Assembly: GCA_023389425.1 (NCBI GenBank)
Contig: JAEWEK010000334.1
Span: forward strand, 1 to 21,722
Direction of reading: 5' to 3'
DNA: 21,722 nucleotides
Source of the DNA: Pseudomonadota bacterium
GTDB lineage: Bacteria > Pseudomonadota > Gammaproteobacteria > Burkholderiales > Burkholderiaceae_D
Part shown: positions 1 to 7,616 of the stretch, in pieces
How the letters are laid out: each line of letters begins with the position of its first letter
Position numbering within the stretch: the first letter of the stretch is position 1
Made by a program: the position numbers and the translations under genes
Notes under the pieces: generated by a model
Told to the model about the DNA's origin: nothing
Database searches by the model: none
What the model saw: the letters and a program-made list of their open reading frames with translations, nothing else

Positions 1-398
1 CGCTGGGCCAGGGTTTCGCCGACGCAGACGATCGGGGTCAGGCCGGCGCCGAGCGCGGCCAGCGCCTTGCGGGCGACCAGCTCGTTGCTCTCGCCATGGT
101 AGGCGCGCCGCTCCGAGTGGCCGACGATGACGTAGCGGCAGGCGAAATCGGCCAGCATCGCGGCCGAGGCTTCGCCGGTGTAAGCGCCGGCGGCATGCTC
201 CGACACGTCCTGCGCGCCCCAGGCGAGCGGCGTACCGGCCAGCAGTTGCCGGCACTGGAACAGGTAGGGCGCGGCCACGCACACGGCGCAGGAGGCCTGC
301 GCATTGCCCAGTCCCGCCACGATGCCCGACAACAGCTCCGCATTCGCGGCCAGGCTGCCGTTCATTTTCCAGTTGCCTACAACCAGCTTGGGACGCAT
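1..398 (-). CDS. tpiA: Triosephosphate isomerase, N-terminal 132 residues (cut by window edge)
   Basis: This cytoplasmic glycolytic enzyme interconverts dihydroxyacetone phosphate and glyceraldehyde 3-phosphate. The reading frame runs from the ATG at 398 off the left edge without a stop, so about half of the usual ~250 residues is visible. The start reads MRPKLVVGNWKMN, with the substrate-binding Asn9 and Lys11. The electrophilic His94 lies in VGHSERR, and CVGE is at 125-128. The catalytic Glu expected near residue 165 lies outside the window. A G-rich ribosome-binding stretch (GGGG) precedes the ATG. The gene follows qor on the same strand, as in many Burkholderiales where secG and the nuo operon come next, but it also has its own promoter. 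The identification is firm. Confidence 0.97.
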   Translation of the reverse strand, partial: MRPKLVVGNWKMNGSLAANAELLSGIVAGLGNAQASCAVCVAAPYLFQCRQLLAGTPLAWGAQDVSEHAAGAYTGEASAAMLADFACRYVIVGHSERRAYHGESNELVARKALAALGAGLTPIVCVGETLAQ

Positions 399-424
399 AG
401 AACCCCACAGTCAAATAACCCGCT

Positions 425-453
425 ATTTTAGCGGTCGATGGTGTTACGGTCAA
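425..453 (-). promoter_or_regulatory. Sigma-70-type promoter for tpiA
   Basis: Read on the minus strand, a TTGACC -35 box (448-453) is separated by exactly 17 bases from a TAAAAT -10 box (425-430). The tpiA start lies 27 bases further on. A small palindrome, CCGCTA-TTT-TAGCGG (420-434), covers the -10 box. It lets tpiA be transcribed independently of the upstream qor gene. Confidence 0.7.
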
Positions 454-471
454 ACAAGGTGGTTCTGGCGA

Positions 472-1452
472 TCACAGCACTTCGAGCACGATCTTGCCGA
501 TATGCGTGCTCGACTCCATCAGCGCATGGGCCTGCGCCGCCTCGTCCAGCTTGAAAGTCTTGTAAATAACCGGTTTGATCCTGCCCGCTTCCAGCAGCGG
601 CCATACGCGCTCGCGCAGGCTGTCCGCGATCCTGGCCTTGAACGCCACCGGACGCGGACGCAGCGTCGAGCCGCTGATCGACAGCCGGCGGCGCAGCACC
701 TGCCCGAGGTCGACTTCGGCCCTGGCGCCGCCCAGCAGCGCGATCAGCGCGATCCTGCCGTCATCGGCCAGGCAGCTGATTTCGCGCGCGACGTAGGGGC
801 CGGCCACCATGTCCAGCACCACGTCCACGCCCTTTCCGCCGGTCAGCTCCTTGACCACGGCCACGAAATCCTCGGTCTTGTAATTGATGCCGCGCGCCGC
901 GCCCAGCGATTCGCAGGCCCGGCACTTGTCCTCGCTGCCGGCGGTCGCGTACACCGTGTGGCCCAGCGCCGAGGCCATCTGGATCGCGGTCACGCCGATG
1001 CCGGAGGTGCCGCCCTGCACCAGCAGGGTTTCGCCCTCGGACAGCGCGGAACGGTCGAACACATTGCTCCACACGGTGAAGAAGGTTTCCGGCAGCGAGG
1101 CCGCCTGCACCGGGCTCAGGCCGGCCGGCATCGGCAGGCACTGCGCCAGCGGCGCCGCGCAGTATTCGGCATAGCCGCCGCCCTGCACCAGCGCGCACAC
1201 CATGTCGCCCTTCTTGAAGGAACTGCCCGCCAGCTGGCCGTCGACGATCTCGCCCGCCACTTCCAGGCCGGGCAGGTCGGAGGCGCCGGGCGGCACCGGG
1301 TAGTGGCCCAGCCGCTGCAGCACGTCGGGCCGGTTGATGCCGGCGGCATGCACCTTGATCAGCACCTCGCCGCTCTTGAGCTCCGGGACCGGGCGCTCGC
1401 ACAGCTGCAGCACCTCGGGCTGTCCCGGGCGCGTAATTTCGATGGCACGCAT
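472..1452 (-). CDS. NAD(P)H:quinone oxidoreductase, PIG3/zeta-crystallin type (MDR superfamily)
   Basis: The 326-residue protein is a zinc-independent medium-chain dehydrogenase/reductase that should reduce quinones with NAD(P)H in the cytoplasm. A GroES-like N-terminal domain contains AAGINRPDVLQRLGHYPVPP (36-55), which is characteristic of the PIG3 (TP53I3) branch. The Rossmann cofactor motif VQGGTSGIG spans about 145-153. No structural or catalytic zinc cysteine cluster is seen. The ATG at 1452 is preceded by AGGAG at a good distance. It is followed by tpiA with a 73-base gap. Pairing with tpiA and pnp is usual in Burkholderiales. The family is certain; the natural substrate is not. Confidence 0.93.
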   Translation of the reverse strand: MRAIEITRPGQPEVLQLCERPVPELKSGEVLIKVHAAGINRPDVLQRLGHYPVPPGASDLPGLEVAGEIVDGQLAGSSFKKGDMVCALVQGGGYAEYCAAPLAQCLPMPAGLSPVQAASLPETFFTVWSNVFDRSALSEGETLLVQGGTSGIGVTAIQMASALGHTVYATAGSEDKCRACESLGAARGINYKTEDFVAVVKELTGGKGVDVVLDMVAGPYVAREISCLADDGRIALIALLGGARAEVDLGQVLRRRLSISGSTLRPRPVAFKARIADSLRERVWPLLEAGRIKPVIYKTFKLDEAAQAHALMESSTHIGKIVLEVL

Positions 1453-1479
1453 GGGAAAGCTCCTGTTGAGAAAAATACA

Positions 1480-1485
1480 ATTATA
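1480..1485 (-). promoter_or_regulatory. Consensus -10 box upstream of qor
   Basis: The minus strand reads TATAAT 27 bases before the qor start codon, with the ribosome-binding site AGGAG between them. I see no convincing -35 box at 16-18 bases upstream, where the sequence is very GC-rich. The call rests on the perfect -10 and its position in the divergent intergenic gap. Confidence 0.45.
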
Positions 1486-1584
1486 CGCGAGGGGCGCGGG
1501 GAAGGACGCCCGCCATCTGGCCCGATCCGCACCAGCTGATGCATAATGCGTCGCTTACTGGACTGACCAAACCGAGGAGACACG

Positions 1585-2817
1585 ATGACCTTCCCTGCCC
1601 CGTTCCGCATCGGCTTGCTGGCCGCCACGCTGGCCTTGTCGGCGCCGGCCGCGCTGTCGCAGGCATGGACCGGCACCTGGGGCGCGGGGCCGGGCGGCCC
1701 GCCGCTGCCGGCCAACACCAAGACTTTCGAGCAGCAGACGCTGCGCATGATCGTGCACGCCAGCGCCGGCGGCAGCCGGGTGCGGATCCGGCTGTCCAAC
1801 GAAATGGGGACGACGCCGCTGCGCATCGGCGCCGCCCACGTGGCGCTGCGGTCGCAAGGCGCGGACACCGTGGCTGGCAGCGACCGCGCGCTGACCTTCG
1901 GCGGCGCGGCCTCGGTCACGATCCCGCCCGGCGCGCCGGCGCTGTCCGATCCGGTCGAGCTGGACGTGGCGGCCCAGTCCGACCTCGCGGTCAGCCTCTA
2001 CCTGCCCGGGAAGGCCGGCGCCACCACGCTCCACGAGACCGCCAGCGGCGTCAACTACGTGTCGCCGCCGGGCGACTTCAGCGGCGCCGCCAGGCTGCCG
2101 GTCGCGCATACCATCTCGACCTGGCCCTTCCTGACCGAAGTCGACGTCGAAGGCAACGGCGCCGCCATCGTCACGCTGGGCGACTCGATCACCGACGGCA
2201 CCCGCAGCACCTTCGATACCCAGGGCCGCTGGCCGGACTGGCTGGCGCGGCGCCTGCACGGCGCGGGCGCGCGGCTGGGCGTGGTCAACCGCGGCCTCAG
2301 CGGCAACCGCCTGCTCAGCAATCCGCCGGAAGGCTCGCTGTTCGGCCGCAATGCGCTCGAACGTTTCGACCGCGACGTGCTGGCCACGGCCGGCGTGCGC
2401 TACATGACGCTGATGGTCGGCATCAACGATATCGGCAACAGCCCCGACGGCAATCCGGTCAGTGCGGACGAGATGATCGGCGCCTACCGCCAGCTGATCG
2501 CGCGCGCCCACGCCAAAGGCATCGTGATCTACGGCGCGACGCTGACGCCGTTCGAGGACGCGAAATACTATTCGCCGGCCAAGGAGAAGGTGCGGCAGGC
2601 GGTCAACCAGTGGATTCGCAGCGGCGAGTTCGATGGCGTGATCGACTTCGACCAGGTCACGCGCGACCCGGCGCACCCGGGCAGGATGCTGGCCGCCTAT
2701 GACAGCGGGGATCACCTGCATCCGAGCGACCGCGGCTACGAGGCGATGGGGAATGCGGTGCCGCTGGCCTTGTTCGGGGTGTCCGCTCCCGCCGGCGCCG
2801 CCGTCAAGCGTCAATAA
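1585..2817 (+). CDS. Secreted SGNH/GDSL-family esterase, XynE-like
   Basis: The 410-residue exported hydrolase should cleave ester bonds, for example acetyl groups on polysaccharides; the substrate cannot be read from sequence. A signal peptide covers about residues 1-26 (cleavage likely after ALSQA). Residues 30-185 form an accessory beta-rich region. The SGNH domain then shows all four blocks: GDSITDG with nucleophile Ser201, NRGLSGN with Gly240, GINDIG with Asn281, and DHLHP with the Asp376/His379 pair. The domain layout resembles the XynE-like group of putative arylesterases. The ATG at 1585 has GAGGAG five bases upstream. It is a single gene, divergent from qor and ended by a hairpin repeat. 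I am sure of the family and unsure of the substrate. Confidence 0.93.
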   Translation: MTFPAPFRIGLLAATLALSAPAALSQAWTGTWGAGPGGPPLPANTKTFEQQTLRMIVHASAGGSRVRIRLSNEMGTTPLRIGAAHVALRSQGADTVAGSDRALTFGGAASVTIPPGAPALSDPVELDVAAQSDLAVSLYLPGKAGATTLHETASGVNYVSPPGDFSGAARLPVAHTISTWPFLTEVDVEGNGAAIVTLGDSITDGTRSTFDTQGRWPDWLARRLHGAGARLGVVNRGLSGNRLLSNPPEGSLFGRNALERFDRDVLATAGVRYMTLMVGINDIGNSPDGNPVSADEMIGAYRQLIARAHAKGIVIYGATLTPFEDAKYYSPAKEKVRQAVNQWIRSGEFDGVIDFDQVTRDPAHPGRMLAAYDSGDHLHPSDRGYEAMGNAVPLALFGVSAPAGAAVKRQ

Positions 2818-2824
2818 GCGGGCA

Positions 2825-2857
2825 CGTCGTTCCCGCGCAGGCGGGAACCCCGTTTTT
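2825..2857 (+). terminator. REP-like palindrome copy 1, likely terminator of the esterase gene
   Basis: CGTCG leads into a 7-bp perfect stem, TTCCCGC / GCGGGAA, with loop GCAG (2830-2847). A T5 run follows at 2853-2857. It starts 8 bases after the esterase stop codon. It is one of seven copies of the same element in the window, and the nearby T-run makes a terminator role plausible. Confidence 0.55.
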
Positions 2858-2874
2858 CAAGGCGACGCACGAGC

Positions 2875-2905
2875 AATGGGGCCCCCGCCTGCGCGAGGAC
2901 GACGG
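2875..2905 (-). repeat. REP-like palindrome copy 2 (inverted, degenerate)
   Basis: This is an inverted and imperfect copy of the element at 2825. On the minus strand it reads CCGTCGTCCTCGC-GCAG-GCGGGG. It lies just past the stop codon of the Sel1-repeat gene, so copies 1 and 2 face each other between two convergent genes. The left arm carries CCTCGC where the right has GCGGGG, so one base pair is lost. Confidence 0.6.
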
Positions 2906-2909
2906 CAGC

Positions 2910-3518
2910 TTACTGCGCCCCCGTCTTCGACTGCCCCGGCAGCGGCGTCCCGGCCTTCCAGTTGCGCGACAAGGCCTGCGCCTCCTCGATCTGCTCCTGG
3001 CTCATCTGCCTGGCCACCGCCGCGCGCTGGTTGGCCGCGTTGGCATTGCCGCTGGCGGCGGACAGGTTCCACAGCATGTAGGCGAGCACCACGTCGCCCG
3101 GCATCCCGGCCACGTGGTAGCGGTACAGCAGCCCGAGCGTGTACTGGGCCTCCGGATGCCCCTGCTCGGCCGCCTTGCGGAACCAGTACACGGCCTGCTT
3201 CTCGTCCGCCGGCACCGCGTTGCCCTTGTAGTACATGGCCCCGACCACGTACTGCGCATCGGCCTTGCCCTGCAGCGCCGCCTTGCGGTGCCATTCGAAG
3301 GCCTGCTTGTAATCGCGCGGCACGCCGCGCCCCATGTAATACATCAAGCCGAGCAGGTGCTCGGCGTCCGGGTTGCCGGCCTTGGCCAGCGGGGTGATCT
3401 CCTTCAGCGCCAGCGCATAATTCTGCGCGTTGTACGCCGCCGCCCCTTCGGTCAGGCCCGCGTGCGCGCTGGCATGCAGGCCGAGTGCGAGTGTGATCGC
3501 AACGAATAGTTTTCTCAT
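2910..3518 (-). CDS. Exported Sel1-repeat (TPR-like) protein
   Basis: The 202-residue protein has a signal peptide at residues 1-20 ending AHA, so it should be periplasmic. Three Sel1-type helical repeats follow at about 50-86, 87-122 and 123-158, each with the A-x-x-x-L-G-x-x-Y-x-x-G pattern (for example EHLLGLMYYMGRGVP). Residues 22-48 look like a partial TPR. Such repeats bind proteins or peptidoglycan-linked partners; no enzymatic motif is present. The ATG at 3518 lacks a good Shine-Dalgarno sequence. It lies 57 bases downstream of the DUF2807 gene on the same strand and may be co-transcribed with it. The partner is unknown. Confidence 0.85.
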   Translation of the reverse strand: MRKLFVAITLALGLHASAHAGLTEGAAAYNAQNYALALKEITPLAKAGNPDAEHLLGLMYYMGRGVPRDYKQAFEWHRKAALQGKADAQYVVGAMYYKGNAVPADEKQAVYWFRKAAEQGHPEAQYTLGLLYRYHVAGMPGDVVLAYMLWNLSAASGNANAANQRAAVARQMSQEQIEEAQALSRNWKAGTPLPGQSKTGAQ

Positions 3519-3575
3519 GTCTGGTGTGGATGCGGGTTCTTCGCTTGCCCTGCGCCGGATCGCGGCGCTTCCTTG

Positions 3576-4358
3576 TTATTTCCAGCTGACTTTGCCCAGG
3601 CCGTCGATGACGAACTTGCGGTTGGCCGGCTTGCCGTACACCGTCACCGAACCCATGCCCGACAGGTTCAGGTTGGCGTTCTGGTGCGCCGTCACCGTCG
3701 CGTTGCCCAGGCCGGACAGGTCGAGCTCGACGCTGTCCACCGCGAACTGCTGCGCATTCAGGCCGCCGACACCGCCGAGGTCCGCGCGCAGCCACTTGCT
3801 GCGCCCGGACAGCGACACCGATCCGGCGCCGCGCAGGTTGAGTTCGACGCCCTCGCTGTTCAGGTCCTTGATCGCCATGCCGCCGATGCCGCCCAGGTTG
3901 GCCGTCAGGCGCTTGTAGTTACATCGGACCACCATGGTGCCGGCGCCATCGTGGGTCAGGTCGAGCTCGTCGCCGGCAAAGCCGCTCACCTCGGTGCTGC
4001 CGATGGTTTCCGAATTCACTTCGCGCAGGTTCGGCAGGATCAGTTCGACGTGCAGCGGCGAGCTGGCATGCATCATGAAGCGGTCCGACAGGCTGCCCGG
4101 CGCATCGGTGTCGATGTTCAGCGTATCGCCATGCTGCACGGTGCTGGTGCGCTGGACCCAGCGCGGATCGCCCACCACCACCAGCCGCGCCGGCGAGCCC
4201 TGGCGGATGCTCATGTCGACCAGGCCGTCGAGCTTGACGCGCACGATGCGCTCGTCCACCGGGCGGGTCTCCCTGACCACGTCGCGCGACGCCGCTGCCG
4301 CGTCGACGAAGGCACAGAAGGTGGTGGCCATCAGGCCAAACTTGAGGAACTTGTTCAC
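3576..4358 (-). CDS. Exported DUF2807 (head GIN domain) protein, GTG start
   Basis: The 260-residue protein has a signal peptide (about 1-24) followed by a parallel beta-helix-like domain of the DUF2807/head GIN type at roughly 33-250. The repeating turns are visible in stretches such as LNLRGAGSVSLSG, LDLSGLGNATVTA and LNLSGMGSVTVYG. The family is common in secreted proteins and its molecular role is unknown. I chose the GTG at 4358 because GGAG lies a few bases upstream and because it places a lysine-hydrophobic signal sequence at the N-terminus. The open frame continues upstream for 157 more codons, but that stretch has no export signal and crosses AT-rich intergenic DNA. It sits ahead of the Sel1-repeat gene. 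Confidence 0.85.
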   Translation of the reverse strand: MNKFLKFGLMATTFCAFVDAAAASRDVVRETRPVDERIVRVKLDGLVDMSIRQGSPARLVVVGDPRWVQRTSTVQHGDTLNIDTDAPGSLSDRFMMHASSPLHVELILPNLREVNSETIGSTEVSGFAGDELDLTHDGAGTMVVRCNYKRLTANLGGIGGMAIKDLNSEGVELNLRGAGSVSLSGRSKWLRADLGGVGGLNAQQFAVDSVELDLSGLGNATVTAHQNANLNLSGMGSVTVYGKPANRKFVIDGLGKVSWK

Positions 4359-4560
4359 GTCAATCTCCAATACTTGTCCAGGCACGCTGCAGCAGCGGCG
4401 CATACAGTAGCAGCAAAGCAATCCAGCTTGCCACAAAATTATTAACCAAATGTAATTCCAAGGCCAGCGCCGATGATGGGACTGTATTCCGGCGCCGCGC
4501 GCCATGCGTGGCGAATGCGACGAACTGCAAGAATCCCGGGCTGGACGACAGGATCGCGGG

Positions 4561-4576
4561 CATGGCGCGCGCCATG
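4561..4576. promoter_or_regulatory. 16-base perfect palindrome, candidate operator
   Basis: CATGGCGCGCGCCATG reads the same on both strands. It ends 11 bases before the -35 box of the M16 promoter, a position suited to an activator or repressor dimer. No regulator for it can be named from the window. Confidence 0.4.
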
Positions 4577-4587
4577 TAAAAAAGTTC

Positions 4588-4615
4588 TTTACATCAATTG
4601 TCATTGCGTTAAGAT
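4588..4615 (+). promoter_or_regulatory. Promoter of the M16 peptidase operon
   Basis: TTTACA (4588-4593), a 16-base spacer and TAAGAT (4610-4615) form a reasonable sigma-70 promoter. It leaves a leader of about 50 bases before the ATG at 4675. The surrounding A/T enrichment supports it. Confidence 0.6.
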
Positions 4616-4674
4616 GCCCTTTCGCGGCCGTAGAGCCGCACTCCTGAAACCGCCCATTTTTTGCGAGGGTACCT

Positions 4675-6075
4675 ATGCGCAAGCGCCACCTCCCCGTGTT
4701 CTTGGCTGGTCTGACTGTGTCGCTGTCCGCGTTCGCGGCCAGCAGCGACCAGTGGAACCTGCCGATCCACACCAAGAAACTCGACAACGGCCTGACCGTC
4801 ATCGTCTCCGAAGACCACACCTCGCCCACGGTCGGCGTGTCGGTGGTCTACCACGTCGGCATGCGCCTGGAGCCGAAGAACCGCACCGGCTTCGCCCACC
4901 TGTTCGAACACCTGATGTTCCAGGGCACGCCGAACGCGCCGAAGGGCGTGTTCGACAAAACCATCACCGGCGGCGGCGGCCGCAACAACGGCTCGACCCG
5001 CCCCGACTTCACCAACTACATCGAGACCGCGCCGGTGTCGGCGCTGGAGCCGATCCTGTGGCTGGAAGCGGACCGTATGAAGACGCTGGACTTCAACGAC
5101 AAGACCCTGAAGAACCAGCAGGACGTGGTCAAGGAAGAGATCCGCGTGAACGTCAAGAACCAGCCCTACGGCGGCTTCTACTGGCTCGACATCAACCAGG
5201 CCGCCTTCAAGAAGTGGGAGAACAACCACGACGGCTACGGCAGCTTCGAGGACCTCGAGCACGCCTCGCTGGACGACGTGCGCACCTTCCACCGCGACTA
5301 CTACGGCCCCAACAACGCGGTGCTGGCGATCGCCGGCGACGTGACGCCGGCCCAGGGCTTCGCGCTGGCGCAGAAATACTTCGGCGGCATCGCCAAGCGC
5401 CCGGTACCGACCGGCACCGACTTCTCCGAAGGCCTGAACACCGAAGAGAAGCGGGTCGAGCAGACCGACGCGCTGGCCCAGGTGCCGGCGGTGGCGGTGG
5501 CGTGGAAGATCCCGCCGCGCGGCCACCAGGACCAGGCCGCGGTCGCGGTGCTGGCCGACCTGCTGGCGGGCGACGACGCCTCGCTGTTCTACCAGGGCCT
5601 GGTGAAGGGCCGCGAGATCGCGCTCAACATGAACGCCCTGTTCGGCCTGACCGGCCCGTGGGAATACGGCGGCCCGACCGTGATGACCATCTTCTCGCTG
5701 TACAAGCCGAACAGCAGCGCCGATGCGATGATCGCCGCGATGGACGAGGAGATCGCCAAGGTGGTCAAGAACGGCGTCGATGCGGCCACGCTCAAGCGCG
5801 TGAAGACGCGCATGCTGGCGGACTGGAACAACAAGATGGAAAGCTTCATCAACCGCGCCGACACCCTGGCCAAGCTGCAGACCATGTGGGGCGACGCCAA
5901 CGTCGCCAACAAGATCCCGGGCTGGATCGAGGCCGTGACCTCGGATGACATCAAGCGCGCGGCGAGCACCTATCTGGTCGCGTCCAACCGCACCGTCATC
6001 GACCGCAAGCCGGCGCCGAAAGCGGCACCGGCCCCCGCCGCCGCACCGGCCAGCGCCGCCGGCGACAAGAAATAA
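4675..6075 (+). CDS. Periplasmic M16 zinc metalloprotease, catalytic subunit
   Basis: The 466-residue protease of the pitrilysin/processing-peptidase family has a signal peptide at about 1-22. The inverted zinc motif HLFEH gives ligands His75 and His79 and the catalytic base Glu78. The third ligand is Glu154 or Glu155 in VVKEEIR, about 76 residues downstream as the family requires. The N-terminal M16 domain covers about 33-185 and the C-terminal, inactive-type M16 domain about 190-440. The tail is Ala-Pro-Lys rich. GAGGG lies six bases before the ATG. The next gene starts 12 bases after this stop and lacks the zinc site, so the two products probably form a heterodimer that degrades or matures peptides in the periplasm. 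The substrate is unknown. Confidence 0.95.
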   Translation: MRKRHLPVFLAGLTVSLSAFAASSDQWNLPIHTKKLDNGLTVIVSEDHTSPTVGVSVVYHVGMRLEPKNRTGFAHLFEHLMFQGTPNAPKGVFDKTITGGGGRNNGSTRPDFTNYIETAPVSALEPILWLEADRMKTLDFNDKTLKNQQDVVKEEIRVNVKNQPYGGFYWLDINQAAFKKWENNHDGYGSFEDLEHASLDDVRTFHRDYYGPNNAVLAIAGDVTPAQGFALAQKYFGGIAKRPVPTGTDFSEGLNTEEKRVEQTDALAQVPAVAVAWKIPPRGHQDQAAVAVLADLLAGDDASLFYQGLVKGREIALNMNALFGLTGPWEYGGPTVMTIFSLYKPNSSADAMIAAMDEEIAKVVKNGVDAATLKRVKTRMLADWNNKMESFINRADTLAKLQTMWGDANVANKIPGWIEAVTSDDIKRAASTYLVASNRTVIDRKPAPKAAPAPAAAPASAAGDKK

Positions 6076-6087
6076 GGAGCCATCGCG

Positions 6088-7503
6088 ATGAAAAAACTGA
6101 TCCTGACCCTGGCGATCTCCACCCTGTTCGCCCCGGCCGCGTTCGCGGCCGACATCCCCGCCGACAAATCCGCGGCGATGCCCGCCTACGCCAAGGACAA
6201 GCCGCTGCCGGTCCCGCACATCGCCAAGAAGACCCTGGCCAACGGCCTGACGGTGTGGGTGGTGCCGCGTGACGGGCTGCCGCGCGTCGACTTCGTGCTG
6301 GCCATGCGCGGCGCCGGTTATTCGGCCGACGACAAGGCCCATCCGGGCTTCGCCAGCCTGATGGCCGGCCTGCTCAACGAAGGCACCGCCAAGCGCGATT
6401 CGCGCGCGATCGCGGAAGCGGCGCAAGGCATGGGCGGCGAAGTGGGCGCCAGCGCCTCGCTCGACGGCGTGTCGGTCTCCGCCAACGCCCTCGCCTCGCA
6501 CGCCGGCGACATGGCCGCGCTGCTGGCCGAAGTGGTGCGCCAGCCCTCGTTCCCGGCCAAGGAAGTCCAGCTGGCCAAGGCCAACGCGCTGCAGGCGCTG
6601 CGCGTGGCCGAGACCCGCCCGGGCTTCCGCGCCGACCGCGCGCTGAACCAGGCGATCTACGGCGACCACCCCTACGGCCACACCGATCCGACGGCGGAGG
6701 CGATCAACAGCGTCACCGACGAGATGCTGCGCGCCGAGCACGACAAGCGCTTCCGTCCGGACCGCGCCCTGCTGGTCATCACCGGCCGCATCAAGGAAGC
6801 GGACGCGCTCAAGCTGGCGCAGCAGGCCTTCGGCGACTGGAAGGCACAGGGCCAGGCCCAGCCGCTGCCGCCGGCCGCACCGGGCGAGGCCAAGCCGCGC
6901 TTCGTGCTGCTGGAGCGCGGCGGCAGCGTGCAGTCGACGGTGCGCCTGGGCAGCCCGGGCATCGCCGCCACCGCGGCCGACCAGATCCCGCTGCGCCTGG
7001 CCAGCACGGTGCTGGGCGGCGGCTTCTCGAGCCGCGTGAACAGCAACCTGCGCGAGGAAAAGGGCTACACCTACGGCGCCTCCGCCGGCGCCCGGCTGGC
7101 GCGTGAAGGCGGCAGCATCATCGGCGGCGCCGACGTGCGCAACGCGGTGACCGGCGCCTCGGTGACCGAGTTCATGAACGAGTACAAGCGCATCGGCGCC
7201 GACCTCGTTCCGGCGGACGAGCTGAAGATGCACAAGCGCTACGTGGCCGGCGGCTACCTCATCAGCAACCAGATGCAGCGCGCGGTGGCGGGCACGCTGG
7301 CCAACAACTGGCTGGTCGGGCTGCCGGCGGAATTCCTCGGCCAGTTCGTGCCGGCGATCGAGAAGGTCACGCCGGAGCAGGTGCGCACGGTCGCCAGGAA
7401 ATACTTCGCGCCGGAGCGCCAGACCATCGTGGTGGTGGGCGACAAGGCGGCGGTGAGCGACCAGCTCAAGCCGTTCGGGGAGTTTGTGGTGAGCGACAAG
7501 TGA
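6088..7503 (+). CDS. Periplasmic M16-family non-catalytic subunit
   Basis: This 471-residue M16 homologue has a signal peptide (about 1-20, ending AFA). Its sequence GFASLMAGLLNEGT (87-100) aligns without gaps to the zinc motif of the upstream gene. His, Glu and His are replaced by Ser90, Ala93 and Gly94, so it cannot bind the catalytic zinc. The R/Y pair typical of substrate-binding partner subunits is kept in LREEKGYTYG (321-330). It should complete the active site of the protein encoded upstream, as the alpha/beta subunits do in mitochondrial processing peptidase and related bacterial pairs. AAGGAG overlaps the upstream stop codon, implying translational coupling. It ends 19 bases before a perfect hairpin. 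Confidence 0.94.
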   Translation: MKKLILTLAISTLFAPAAFAADIPADKSAAMPAYAKDKPLPVPHIAKKTLANGLTVWVVPRDGLPRVDFVLAMRGAGYSADDKAHPGFASLMAGLLNEGTAKRDSRAIAEAAQGMGGEVGASASLDGVSVSANALASHAGDMAALLAEVVRQPSFPAKEVQLAKANALQALRVAETRPGFRADRALNQAIYGDHPYGHTDPTAEAINSVTDEMLRAEHDKRFRPDRALLVITGRIKEADALKLAQQAFGDWKAQGQAQPLPPAAPGEAKPRFVLLERGGSVQSTVRLGSPGIAATAADQIPLRLASTVLGGGFSSRVNSNLREEKGYTYGASAGARLAREGGSIIGGADVRNAVTGASVTEFMNEYKRIGADLVPADELKMHKRYVAGGYLISNQMQRAVAGTLANNWLVGLPAEFLGQFVPAIEKVTPEQVRTVARKYFAPERQTIVVVGDKAAVSDQLKPFGEFVVSDK

Positions 7504-7522
7504 TCGGCTGATCCGCCGACTG

Positions 7523-7556
7523 AAATGGGGTTCCCGCCTGCGCGGGAACCCCATTT
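7523..7556 (-). terminator. REP-like copy 3: perfect 15-bp hairpin, bidirectional terminator candidate
   Basis: The arm at 7523-7537 (AAATGGGGTTCCCGC) is perfectly complementary to 7542-7556 around the loop CTGC. This is the longest perfect stem in the window. It sits between the end of the M16 operon and the end of the convergent sensor-kinase operon. The stem ends in ATTT rather than a long T-run, so termination efficiency is uncertain. Confidence 0.6.
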
Positions 7557-7560
7557 GTAC

Positions 7561-7580
7561 TTATGCAATATCTTGCATAA
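7561..7580. repeat. 20-base inverted repeat between two REP-like copies
   Basis: TTATGCAA-TATC-TTGCATAA is a perfect AT-rich inverted repeat with 8-base arms. It lies exactly between REP-like copies 3 and 4, which point in opposite directions, giving a larger nested symmetrical structure from 7523 to 7615. Confidence 0.65.
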
Positions 7581-7581
7581 T

Positions 7582-7615
7582 GCCGTCGTTCCCGCGCAGG
7601 CGGGAACCCCATTTG
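7582..7615 (+). repeat. REP-like palindrome copy 4
   Basis: GCCGTCG followed by TTCCCGC-GCAG-GCGGGAA and CCCCATTTG. The core is the exact inverse of copy 3. It ends two bases before the stop codon of the hybrid kinase gene, so it could fold in the mRNA end of that operon. Confidence 0.7.
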
Positions 7616-7616
7616 C

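Larger units (their letters stand above)
4359..4674. other. Divergent intergenic region, 316 bases, lower GC
   Basis: This gap separates the DUF2807 gene (minus) from the M16 operon (plus). It is clearly richer in A and T than its neighbours around 4430-4450 and 4576-4615. It holds the palindrome at 4561 and the promoter at 4588, both described separately. I see no credible small gene in it. A promoter for the DUF2807 gene must lie here, but I cannot pick one with confidence. Confidence 0.7.

Noticed and set aside
1..398. tpiA as a truncated pseudogene
   Set aside because: The frame is intact up to the window edge, so the shortness is due to where the window was cut.
4359..4829. An N-terminal extension of the DUF2807 gene to 417 residues
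   Set aside because: The extension would cross the AT-rich intergenic region and the start of the M16 gene and would remove the signal peptide. The GTG at 4358 with GGAG upstream is better.
4609..7554. A 981-codon open frame on the minus strand opposite both M16 genes
   Set aside because: It is antisense to two genes with clear family motifs. The product is rich in Arg, Gly, Val, Ala and His with no domain, as expected from the complement of GC-rich coding DNA.
7501..7616. The palindromes as ends of an insertion sequence
   Set aside because: No transposase gene lies between or beside them, and the same core recurs as short solitary elements elsewhere in the window.
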